Shown piece after piece: positions 24,103 through 31,648 of a stretch of DNA of 64,000 bases. Position numbers and translations under genes: made by a program. The notes beneath the pieces are model-generated. The model saw nothing but the letters and a program-made list of their open reading frames with translations. It made no database searches and was not told where the DNA came from. Positions within the stretch are counted from its first letter, which is position 1. Each line of letters begins with the position of its first letter. Source of the DNA: BP-133 sp040756995 (lineage in GTDB: Bacteria; Actinomycetota; Acidimicrobiia; IMCC26256; BP-133); contig JBFLYK010000005.1 in assembly GCA_040756995.1 (NCBI GenBank), positions 139,043 to 203,042 on the forward strand, in the 5' to 3' direction.

Positions 24103-25278
24103 TCAGCGGGCGAGGATGGGGGAGTCGAGGGCTCGAGTGGCCAGCGGGCCGGCGATGGCGGTAACCAGGACGAAGGCGGCCGCCAGGGCGCCGAGGTCGG
24201 AGCCGTCAGGCATGTCGGCGCCGAGGCTGGCGATGACGACGGAGAATTCGCCCCGGGCGATGAGGACGCTTCCGGCCCGGAGGCGGCCGGGCCGAGCCAC
24301 GCCGGCCCGGGCGGCGGCGACCCAGCCGGTGGCGACCTTCCCGGCGGCGGCCAGCACCGCCAGCCCGGCGGCGGGGAGCAGGGCGCCCACAAGATCTCCG
24401 GGCTTGATCTGAAAGGAGAAGAAGAGAAAGAACACAGCCGCGAACAGGTCGCGCAGCGGGCCGATCAGGGTCGCCGCCCGGAGCTGCACCGGCCCGGAGA
24501 GGGCCAGGCCGACCAGGAAGGCACCGATGGCCGCCGACACCTCGAACTCCTGCGCCACGCCGCCGACGAGCAGCGTGAGGCCGAACACGGCCAGCAGCAG
24601 CGCTTCGTCGGATCCCCGCTCCAACACCGCGCTCAGATAACGGCCGTAGCGGAGGGCGCCGACGAGGATCACGGCCACGGCCCCGAGGGCGACGGCCACC
24701 GTGACCGCCGTCTCGCTCACGCCCCGGCCGGCCACCAGCGCCGCGGCCACCGGGAGGTAGACCGCCATGGCGAGGTCCTCGATCACCAGCAGGTTGAGGA
24801 CGCTGGGTGTCTCCCGGTTCGCCAGCCGGTCGAGATCCCCGAGGACCTTGGCCACGATGCCCGATGAGCTCACCCAGCAGACGCCTCCGAGGAGCACCGC
24901 CGCCGTCAGGTCCCAGCCGAGGAGGACACCGACGAGGAAGCCCGGCGTGAAGTTGGCCACGGCGTCCGTCACCCCCGGCACGACGCCCGTCCGCAAGCCG
25001 TGGCGCAACTCGTCAGCGGTGTACTCGAGGCCCAGCGTCAGGAGCAGGAGCAGGACGCCGATCTCGGCCACCAACCGGATGAAGTCGGCGCTCACGTCGA
25101 GCGGAGCGATGCCCCCTTCCCCCACGGCCAGGCCGGCCAGGAGGTAGAAGGGGATCGTCGTCACACCGAGGCGGCCGGCCAGCCGGGCCAGCACCGCCAG
25201 GGCGACGGCCACGGCGCCGATCTCGACGAACGCAGCGGTGGCCTCAGGGCCGGCCGCAGCAAGTATGGGGAACGGCAC
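24103..25278 (-). CDS. CPA2-family K+(cation)/H+ antiporter (KhtU-like)
   Basis: 391 residues with 11-13 membrane helices of the Kef/NhaA fold. Landmarks: GVLLLLLTLGLEYTADELR, the exchange region CWVSSSGIVAKVLGDL with NLLVIEDLAMAVYLP, and IARGEFSVVI. No TrkA-N domain is attached; the regulatory subunit is the separate gene directly upstream. Start is GTG 25278, four bases after the KhtT-like stop codon begins. Confidence 0.88.
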   Translation of the reverse strand: MPFPILAAAGPEATAAFVEIGAVAVALAVLARLAGRLGVTTIPFYLLAGLAVGEGGIAPLDVSADFIRLVAEIGVLLLLLTLGLEYTADELRHGLRTGVVPGVTDAVANFTPGFLVGVLLGWDLTAAVLLGGVCWVSSSGIVAKVLGDLDRLANRETPSVLNLLVIEDLAMAVYLPVAAALVAGRGVSETAVTVAVALGAVAVILVGALRYGRYLSAVLERGSDEALLLAVFGLTLLVGGVAQEFEVSAAIGAFLVGLALSGPVQLRAATLIGPLRDLFAAVFFLFFSFQIKPGDLVGALLPAAGLAVLAAAGKVATGWVAAARAGVARPGRLRAGSVLIARGEFSVVIASLGADMPDGSDLGALAAAFVLVTAIAGPLATRALDSPILAR

Positions 25279-25281
25279 GGG

Positions 25282-25764
25282 TCAGGAGACCAGGAGCGCG
25301 CGCAGCTGAGCCAGGCCGTCGGTGGTGCCGACGGCGACGGCGACGTCGCCGGCTTCGAAGCGATGCTCGGGGCCGGGGGCGGGCAGCGTGGCCCCGTCCC
25401 GCACCACGGCGACGATCGAAGCCCCGGTTCGGGTGCGGAACGCCCCTTCGGCGATCGTCGTCCCCACCGCCGCCGACTCGGCGGGGATCGTGACCCAGTC
25501 GATGGCCAGGCCCTCCAACCGTTGCTGGACCGCCGATACCGCTTCGCTCACATGGCTCCCCCCGAGAAGCTCGCCCAGCGTGCGGGTGTCGTCGGGGTTC
25601 AGGTGCAGCACGGTGGTGCAGCGGTCAGGGTCCGCCCGGTCGTAGATGGCGAGTTCGCGGCGCCCGGTGCGGTGGGTGAGCACCGCCACCCGTTCTCCGC
25701 CGGCGGTCACGAACTCGTGGCGGACGCCGACACCGGGCAGAAGGGTCTCGGAAACCTCGGGCAT
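25282..25764 (-). CDS. KhtT-like regulatory subunit with TrkA-C (RCK-C) domain
   Basis: 160 residues from ATG 25764. The N-terminal half (VSETLLPGVGVRHEFVTAGG, then VLTHRTGRRELAIYD) is the KhtT-type beta domain, and residues about 80-160 are an RCK-C ligand-binding domain (LEGLAIDWVTIPAESAAVGT, RFEAGDVAVAVGTTDGLAQL). In KhtTU this subunit gates K+/H+ exchange in response to pH and nucleotides. First gene of a two-gene operon with the antiporter. Confidence 0.85.
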   Translation of the reverse strand: MPEVSETLLPGVGVRHEFVTAGGERVAVLTHRTGRRELAIYDRADPDRCTTVLHLNPDDTRTLGELLGGSHVSEAVSAVQQRLEGLAIDWVTIPAESAAVGTTIAEGAFRTRTGASIVAVVRDGATLPAPGPEHRFEAGDVAVAVGTTDGLAQLRALLVS

Positions 25765-25799
25765 GGCCCAAACGGTACCGGTCCCGGCCGGAAGTGGCG

Positions 25800-26579
25800 C
25801 TACGAGGCCATCACCGTCGCCGGCGTCGGGCACTCCGGGTCGGCGCCGGTGCTGTCGGGATGGAGGCAGTACAGCGCGTAGGCGTGGCCGATCACGGGCT
25901 GGGCCACGTTGCGGACGTGGTGCCCGCCGGCGGTCATACCCCGCTCCGTTCCCCGGTGGGCGTGGCCGTGCACGGCCAGCGTGGCGCCGCCCCGGTCGAC
26001 GGCCTCGCCGAGGAGATAGCAGCCGAGGAACGGGAAGATCTCGAGCCGTTCGCCGGCCAGCGTGTCGGGGCAGGGGGCGTAGTGCATCAGCGCGATCTTC
26101 AGGTCGGTGTCGAGGGCCGCCAGGCCATCCTCGAGTTGTTCGGCCAGACCGCGGGAGTGGGCCATGAAGGCCTTCATCTCCGGCTCGCCGAACTCGGAAC
26201 CGCACGCCCCGACGAACCCGCCGCCGAACCCCTTCGTGCCGGCCACGCCGATCGTCGCCCCCTTGACCGGCACGACGATCGAGTCGCCCTCCAGCACATG
26301 CACGCCGATCCCCTCCAGGATCGAGGTGACCTCGTCGGCCTGGTCGGCGTGATAGTCGTGGTTGCCGAGAACGGCCACCATGGGGATGTCGACGTCGCTC
26401 AGCTCGTCGGCCAGCGCCTTGGCCTCGTCGGCCGTCCCGAGCCGGGTCAGGTCACCGGCCAACAGGAACAGATCGGCCCGCTCCCCCAGATGGGCGAGGT
26501 GGGGCCGCAGCGTTCCGGCGGCGTCCGGACCGAAGTGGAGATCTCCGGCGGCGGCGACATGGATCATCGGTGCAGTCAC
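25800..26579 (-). CDS. Calcineurin-like metallophosphoesterase
   Basis: 259 residues with the full metal site: GDLH (D-x-H), LAGDLTR, LGNHDYH, an isolated His in LMHYAPCP and VHGHAHRGTE. Two-metal phosphoesterase of broad family; substrate not predictable. Starts with GTG 26579 overlapping the stop of the BON-domain gene, last gene of a three-gene operon. Confidence 0.9.
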   Translation of the reverse strand: MTAPMIHVAAAGDLHFGPDAAGTLRPHLAHLGERADLFLLAGDLTRLGTADEAKALADELSDVDIPMVAVLGNHDYHADQADEVTSILEGIGVHVLEGDSIVVPVKGATIGVAGTKGFGGGFVGACGSEFGEPEMKAFMAHSRGLAEQLEDGLAALDTDLKIALMHYAPCPDTLAGERLEIFPFLGCYLLGEAVDRGGATLAVHGHAHRGTERGMTAGGHHVRNVAQPVIGHAYALYCLHPDSTGADPECPTPATVMAS

Positions 26580-26854
26580 GCTCCCAGGTCCTCCGCAGTG
26601 GCTGAGGGCTCCGGCAGGTTCTCGAGGGTCGTCGTGGCGTTGTCGATCTCGTAGCCGGGCAGGTGCTCGGCCACCACCGCCGCCACCAGCTCCTGGCGAT
26701 CCCGGGTGACCACGTGCCCGGTGAGCAGCGCCCGGTGCCCTCGCAACGTGATACAGACGTCGAGCTGCCCGAGCCGGGGATCCTCGGCCAGCGCCCGGCG
26801 GGTTTCCTCCGTGATGGCGCCGAGATCTTCGTTCTCGCCGAGGCTCGTCATCAT
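26576..26854 (-). CDS. BON-domain protein
   Basis: 92 residues. The pattern TRRALAEDPRLGQLDVCITL followed by HRALLTGHVVTRDRQELVAA is a BON domain, a small fold that binds phospholipid surfaces or other proteins. No signal peptide, so probably cytoplasmic. ATG 26854 overlaps the preceding stop (ATGA) with GGGAG five bases upstream. Confidence 0.8.
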   Translation of the reverse strand: MMTSLGENEDLGAITEETRRALAEDPRLGQLDVCITLRGHRALLTGHVVTRDRQELVAAVVAEHLPGYEIDNATTTLENLPEPSATAEDLGA

Positions 26855-27468
26855 GCCGCTCCCTTCGTCAGCCCCCGCGGCGGAGACGACGCGCCGGTGG
26901 GCGTCTCGACCTCGTCGGGCACGAGCCCCAGCTCGCCGGCCAGATAGAAAAAGGCGCGGGCCAGCGGCCGCTCTTTCGTCCGGCGGCGGAGCTCCGGCCA
27001 GTCGACCTGCTCCCGCACGCCCCGCACGATGGCCAGCAGGCCCTCGAAGTCGAGGTGGGCCTCGTTGAGGGCCAGCAGTTTCGACGTGAGGACATCGGTC
27101 GGCGCCAGCGCCGGTACCTCCATCCCGTCGATGTTGACCATCCTGGCCGCGGCCAGCACCTTGTCGGTGACCTCCAGGCCCATCGGGTTCCAGATGAGGT
27201 CGACCAGGACCTGGTCGGCCCAGGCCTTGACCAGCCATCCCTCCGGGGGCCGCTCGGCGGTGAAGCCCGCTGCCTCCAGCGCCTCGAGGGCCCGTTCGGC
27301 GTCGACCTTCCTGATGGCCAGGTCGACATCATGGCGGGATGGCGGCCCGCCCCACGCCCAGCAGGCCATGCTCCCGGCCAGGGCGTAAGGGATGTCGGCC
27401 GCGCTCAGGACACCGACCGCTCGCTTGAGGACGGACAGGATCCCAGGTTCAGGGGCGCGATCGGGCAT
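26851..27468 (-). CDS. Nucleotidyltransferase-fold protein
   Basis: 205 residues from ATG 27468. The motif YALAGSMACWAWGGPPSRHD followed by VDL gives the GS...DxD metal site of minimal nucleotidyltransferases. The later DQVLVDLIWNPMGLE adds a third acidic residue. Relatives include toxin (AbiEii/MNT) and aminoglycoside-type nucleotidyltransferases. No antitoxin-like partner is next to it; the operon partners are BON and metallophosphoesterase genes. GTG or ATG codons upstream up to 27546 are less likely starts. Confidence 0.75.
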   Translation of the reverse strand: MPDRAPEPGILSVLKRAVGVLSAADIPYALAGSMACWAWGGPPSRHDVDLAIRKVDAERALEALEAAGFTAERPPEGWLVKAWADQVLVDLIWNPMGLEVTDKVLAAARMVNIDGMEVPALAPTDVLTSKLLALNEAHLDFEGLLAIVRGVREQVDWPELRRRTKERPLARAFFYLAGELGLVPDEVETPTGASSPPRGLTKGAA

Positions 27469-27544
27469 CGGTGAGCGCGTTCCCTGGCAGGCTCGGCCAC
27501 AAACCCTCGGGTTGCCGGAGCCGGTGCCGGGGTAGCGATTGGCC

Positions 27545-27706
27545 ATGGAGCGAGAGCGTGAGACCGCGCCCTACGAAGGCGACGAAGTCCGGGCCCCCGA
27601 CGAGGACTTCAGCGACATCGACCCCGACGAGCTGACCGGCCCCGGCGGCCGCCTGCCCGCCGTCGACGGCGCCACCGAAGCCGACGATCCGAAGGAACGC
27701 TCGTAG
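27545..27706 (+). CDS. Very small acidic hypothetical protein
   Basis: 53 residues, below usual gene-finding limits. Third codon positions are almost all G or C, unlike a chance frame. The product is very acidic (DEDFSDIDPDELTGPGG) with basic ends (MERERE, KERS) and probably disordered. No family recognised. It is divergent from the nucleotidyltransferase gene and followed by a hairpin. Confidence 0.5.
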   Translation: MERERETAPYEGDEVRAPDEDFSDIDPDELTGPGGRLPAVDGATEADDPKERS

Positions 27707-27762
27707 GGATCTCGTAGCGACGACGTCGCCCGGACCGACCGACCCGACGGATTGTGAACCAT

Positions 27763-27787
27763 GGCGGCCGGAATCATTTCGGCCGCC
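27763..27787 (+). terminator. Hairpin after the 53-residue gene
   Basis: Perfect 8-base arms GGCGGCCG/CGGCCGCC (27763-27770 and 27780-27787), extendable by weaker pairs around a TCA loop. Six T bases follow at 27805-27810 after a gap. Likely intrinsic terminator or a similar stabilising structure. Confidence 0.45.
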
Positions 27788-27845
27788 CTCCTTGTGCGGT
27801 ACCGTTTTTTGGGCGGAGCGCTCGCAGGGAGGGACGCAGGACCGT

Positions 27846-28049
27846 ATGACGAGCGACGTCGGATCTGATCGCCAAGTTCGGCTCGCCACCGTGTTGCGAC
27901 AGGTTCTGGAGCACTTCCACTCGGGTTCGGTGGTGGCCCTCACGCCCGCCGAACAACGGCTGGCCCATCGGCTCCAGGGCGCCCTGGCCGCCTTCGACAT
28001 GTCCTCCCGGGTCTGGAGCGAGCCGATAGCGTCCGGCGAAGCCGGCTGA
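27846..28049 (+). CDS. Hypothetical small helical protein
   Basis: 67 residues from ATG 27846, with AGGA four bases upstream. Mostly helical: RQVRLATVLRQVLEHFHSGS, then LTPAEQRLAHRLQGALAAFD. No motif recognised. It stands alone, convergent with a membrane-protein gene. Confidence 0.55.
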   Translation: MTSDVGSDRQVRLATVLRQVLEHFHSGSVVALTPAEQRLAHRLQGALAAFDMSSRVWSEPIASGEAG

Positions 28050-28077
28050 CGCCTTCAGCGGCCGGTGCCGCTGACGT

Positions 28078-28551
28078 TCACCGGGGCGGCCGGCGGCCCA
28101 GCCGGCGGCCGACGGCCTGCCCGGCCTTGCGGGAGGCCTGGATGCGCAGCCCCCGGGCGATGTCACGGCCCATCCCGGGCTGGGGCGGCGCGTAGTTGGT
28201 GAACCACATGAGGACGGCCAGGGCGACCGCCAGCCCTTCGAGCCGGATCAGGGCCGAGTTCTGGTCGGCGAAGTCGAAGACGAACGGCGCCGCCGCCACG
28301 GCGGCGATGAGCGCCAGGTCGATGAACCGGTGCATCCGCCGGGAGAGGCGACCGCCACCGAGCGGCTTGCCGCTGAAGGCGGCGGCGGCCAGCATCAGCG
28401 CCCCGAGCACGTAGCAGACGGTCGACGCCCGCCCATCCACCTTCGTGCCGACCTGGAGCAGGTAGATGCTGGCAAGGTATTCGATGACCTGGTGCGACAA
28501 GAACGGCAGCACCGTGGCGTCGGCGCCGCGACGCAACCCGAACTTCCCCAT
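28078..28551 (-). CDS. Small multi-pass membrane protein
   Basis: 157 residues with four probable membrane helices: about 14-35, 45-62, 75-95 and 103-120. The C-terminus is basic (ARGLRIQASRKAGQAVGRRL). No conserved catalytic motif and no family recognised. There is no ribosome site before ATG 28551, so the message may be leaderless. Confidence 0.65.
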   Translation of the reverse strand: MGKFGLRRGADATVLPFLSHQVIEYLASIYLLQVGTKVDGRASTVCYVLGALMLAAAAFSGKPLGGGRLSRRMHRFIDLALIAAVAAAPFVFDFADQNSALIRLEGLAVALAVLMWFTNYAPPQPGMGRDIARGLRIQASRKAGQAVGRRLGRRPPR

Positions 28552-28592
28552 GGAGGGATGGTAGGCGCGCCGGATGTGGGCAGACTGCCAGC

Positions 28593-29339
28593 GTGGCCAA
28601 CGGTGGGGTTCGGATCGGCTGTTCGGGTTGGCTGTACCGCGACTGGCGAGGCGTCGTCTATCCGGCTGAGCTGACCACGAAGCAGTGGTTCCGTTACTAC
28701 ACGACGTTGTTCGACACGGTGGAGCTGAACACGACCTTCTACCGGTTGCCGTCGCCGGAGGCCGTCGAGTCGTGGGCCGTCCAGGCGCCGCCCGGTTTCC
28801 TCTACGCCCTGAAGCTCGGCCAGTTCGGCTCCCACCGGATGAAGCTGCGGGACGCCGCCTCATGGCTCCCCAACCACCTCGACCGGGCCCGGCGGCTCGG
28901 CCCCTCCCTCGGGCCCACCCTGGTGCAGCTGCCGCCCCGGTGGCAGCGGAACACCGAGCGGCTCGACGAGTTCCTCACCGAGGCGAACCGGCTGGCCGGC
29001 GACCTGCGCTGGGCGGTGGAACTGCGGGAGCCGTCGTGGCTCCACGACGAGACCTACGACGTGCTCCGCCGCCACGGCGCCGCCCTGTGCCTCCACGACA
29101 TGCTGGCCGGCCATCCCTGGCTGCTGACCACCGACTGGACCTACGTCCGCTTCCACGGCCCCGACGCCCTGAACCGCAAGTACTGGGGCCGCTACACCGG
29201 TCGGCTCCTCCGCCGCCCGGCCGAGCGGCTGGCTGAGTGGCTCTCGGCCGGCTGCGACGTGTACGGCTACTTCAACAACGACTACGAGGGCAACGCCGTG
29301 CTCGACGCCCGGTGGCTCCGGGACCGGCTGACCGGCTAG
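28593..29339 (+). CDS. DUF72 family protein (YecE-like)
   Basis: 248 residues with the DUF72 signatures: IGCSGWLYRDWRGVVYP, then FDTVELNTTFYRLPSPEAVE, WAVELREPSWL and YGYFNNDYEGNAV. TIM-barrel-like fold of unknown biochemical role, often next to DNA repair or metabolic genes. GTG 28593 is the start. Its stop TAG overlaps the stop of the opposing penicillin-binding protein gene in the shared sequence CTAG. Confidence 0.9.
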   Translation: MANGGVRIGCSGWLYRDWRGVVYPAELTTKQWFRYYTTLFDTVELNTTFYRLPSPEAVESWAVQAPPGFLYALKLGQFGSHRMKLRDAASWLPNHLDRARRLGPSLGPTLVQLPPRWQRNTERLDEFLTEANRLAGDLRWAVELREPSWLHDETYDVLRRHGAALCLHDMLAGHPWLLTTDWTYVRFHGPDALNRKYWGRYTGRLLRRPAERLAEWLSAGCDVYGYFNNDYEGNAVLDARWLRDRLTG

Positions 29340-31573
29340 GTCCGGTCTTCCCGGGGTTTCGGTTCGGTCGTCGACGTCGTCGTCGTCGAGGTCGTCGAGG
29401 TTGTGGTGGTGGTCGAGGTCGTCGATGCCGTGGTGGACGGGCCCGAGATCGGGGGCAGGATGCCGGTGGTCGACGTCGGCGCCGGCTCGGGCGACGACGT
29501 CGTCGTGCCCGGTGCCGTGGTGGCGGTGGGGGCGGGCACGGGCGGTGCCGGCGGGGGAATCGGCGCCGGAGGCGGCGCGACCGGGCCCACCGGACGGAGG
29601 TCGAGGGCGTCGGGCCGGGCGACGGGCAGCGCCCGGACGGGCGTGTCGGCCAGGCCCGTCCGCATCAGGTCGCCGAAGATGGCGGCCGGGAAGCTGCCGC
29701 CGGTCACGCTGCGGCCGTGGACGTCGGTCATCGGCCGGGCGGGGTCGTAGCCGACCCACACCGCGGTGGCGACCTGGGGGACGTAGCCGACGAACCAGCC
29801 GTCGACGTTCTCCTCGGTGGTACCGGTCTTGCCGGCCACCGGGCGGCCGATCGCCGCCGCCCGGCCGGTGCCCTCGCCGACCACCCGCTGCATGGCGCTG
29901 TTGAGGACGCCGACCTCGGTTTGGTCGAAGGCCCGGTGCGCCTTGCGCCGGTGCTCGTAGATCACGTCGCCGCGGCTGTCGCGGATCGCCTTGATCCCGT
30001 AGGGCTCGGCGTAGATGCCGCCCGAGGCGAAGGTGGCGTAGGCGGTGGCCATGGTGAGCGGGCTCACGCCCCGGTCGAGCCCACCGAGGAAGACGGCGCC
30101 CTGCGCCTCGGTGGCGTCGGGGGGAATGCCGGCGTCACCGGCGGTGCGGAGCACGTCGCGGACGCCCACCTGGCAGCCGAGGTCGACGAAGACCACGTTG
30201 ACCGACCGGGCCAGGGCGGAGCCGACGTCGATGGCGCCGCCGAAGTCCTCGCCGGCGTAGTTTCTGACCGGCCGGTCGCCGTAACAGGGGATGCGCCGGC
30301 CCGAGGTGCCGTCGAACATCGAACGGGGGTCGATGCCGTCCCGCAGCGCGGCCATGTAGACGAACGGCTTGAAGGCCGAGCCGGGCTGGCGCATTCCCCG
30401 ATCGGCGTAGCCGTACTGCGTCGCCAGGTAGTCGAGCCCGCCGAACATGTTGTTGACCGCGCCGTCGCCCGGCACGACGCTGGCCACGGCGGTGATCGGA
30501 TCGCCCGGCTCGCCGAGCTGCTCGGTCACGGCGGCGGTGGTGGCGTCGAACAGCTTCGGGTCGAGCGTCGTCTCGACGGTGTAACCACCGGTCATCAACC
30601 TGGTGTGGCGGGTCTCGGGGTCGGGACCGAGCTCCTCGAGCCGGCCGGCCTCCCGCTTGATGAAGTCGACGAAATGGGGCGCCCGGCTGACGCCCGGCGG
30701 CTGCGGCGGAGCGATGATCATCGGCTCGGCCAGGGCGGCGTCGAGATCCGGCCGCGACAACCAGCCGTGCCGGACCATGCTGCGCAGGATGTGGTCACGG
30801 CGCTTGATGACCTGCTCGGGGTTCTGGCGGGGGTCGAGCTGGCTGGGCGCCTGGATCTTGCCGGCCAGGGTGGCGGCTTGGGCCGGGGTCAGCTGGGCCG
30901 GGTCGACCCCGAAGAACGTGTGGGACGCGGCGTAGATGCCGTACGACCCTTCACCGAAGTACACCTGGTTCAGGTAGCGCTGCAGGAGCTCGTCCTTGCT
31001 GTAGCGGGCCTCGAGGGCGCTGGCGTAGAAGACCTCCCGCACCTTGCGGAAGAGGCTGCGCTGGCTGCCGGTGTAGTTGAGCTTGGCCAGCTGCTGGGTG
31101 ATGGTGCTGCCGCCCTGGGTGCGGCCGAGAGCGGTGCTGCCCGCGGCCCGCAGGATGGCGAGCGGGTTGGTGCCGCTGTGCTCGTAGAAGTCGGCGTCCT
31201 CGGCGGCGAGGACCGCCCGGCGGACATGCTCGGGAATGGCATCGAGCTCGACGACCTGCCGGCGACCGTTGTCACCCGAGAGAGCGGCGATCTCCGAGCC
31301 GTCGGCGGCCAGCAGCCGTGTGGTGGCGGGCAGCTTGTCGAAGTCGGGCACGAACGGCGTGATCGGCGACGCCAGCCACAGGATGGCCCGGCTCGTCCCG
31401 AAGGCCACCGCCCGCCGCACCGGCGCCACGAACACGAGCACCGCCACGAACACCGCGAAGGCGGCGGCGATCCGCCGCCACGGCAACGCCCGCAGCGACG
31501 GAAACGACGGCAGCGACGGCAGTGCGGGAAGATGAGGACGCCAACCCAGCGTCTCCGACCAATTCTTGACCAT
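29336..31573 (-). CDS. Class A penicillin-binding protein
   Basis: 745-residue bifunctional cell-wall enzyme. One membrane anchor (about 34-51); a GT51 transglycosylase domain with catalytic Glu125 (LAAEDADFYEHSG) and GGSTITQQLAK; then a transpeptidase domain with Ser399-Ala-Phe-Lys402, Ser457-Val-Asn459 and Lys582-Thr-Gly. It polymerises lipid II and cross-links peptidoglycan outside the membrane. The last 85 residues are Pro-rich and then almost pure Thr/Ser, a flexible wall-spanning tail, encoded by a simple GTC/GTT-type repeat at 29339-29434. Confidence 0.93.
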   Translation of the reverse strand: MVKNWSETLGWRPHLPALPSLPSFPSLRALPWRRIAAAFAVFVAVLVFVAPVRRAVAFGTSRAILWLASPITPFVPDFDKLPATTRLLAADGSEIAALSGDNGRRQVVELDAIPEHVRRAVLAAEDADFYEHSGTNPLAILRAAGSTALGRTQGGSTITQQLAKLNYTGSQRSLFRKVREVFYASALEARYSKDELLQRYLNQVYFGEGSYGIYAASHTFFGVDPAQLTPAQAATLAGKIQAPSQLDPRQNPEQVIKRRDHILRSMVRHGWLSRPDLDAALAEPMIIAPPQPPGVSRAPHFVDFIKREAGRLEELGPDPETRHTRLMTGGYTVETTLDPKLFDATTAAVTEQLGEPGDPITAVASVVPGDGAVNNMFGGLDYLATQYGYADRGMRQPGSAFKPFVYMAALRDGIDPRSMFDGTSGRRIPCYGDRPVRNYAGEDFGGAIDVGSALARSVNVVFVDLGCQVGVRDVLRTAGDAGIPPDATEAQGAVFLGGLDRGVSPLTMATAYATFASGGIYAEPYGIKAIRDSRGDVIYEHRRKAHRAFDQTEVGVLNSAMQRVVGEGTGRAAAIGRPVAGKTGTTEENVDGWFVGYVPQVATAVWVGYDPARPMTDVHGRSVTGGSFPAAIFGDLMRTGLADTPVRALPVARPDALDLRPVGPVAPPPAPIPPPAPPVPAPTATTAPGTTTSSPEPAPTSTTGILPPISGPSTTASTTSTTTTTSTTSTTTTSTTEPKPREDRT

Positions 31574-31648
31574 GCCGAAGTCATTTCCCGGACGATGAAG
31601 CGTCCGTGAGCTTCGGATGAAGGTTTCTTCAGGCTCCGGCGCCCGGCG

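Noticed and set aside
26851..27468. Toxin-antitoxin pair from the nucleotidyltransferase and its neighbour
   Set aside because: The neighbouring gene is a BON-domain protein, not an AbiEi or HEPN-type partner.
29339..29434. GTC/GTT-rich simple repeat suggesting a CRISPR or microsatellite
   Set aside because: It encodes the Thr/Ser tail of the penicillin-binding protein; there are no regular spacers.
29237..31609. 790-codon plus frame opposite the penicillin-binding protein
   Set aside because: Antisense shadow: all penicillin-binding motifs are in the minus frame, and the plus translation is Gly/Arg rich with no fold.
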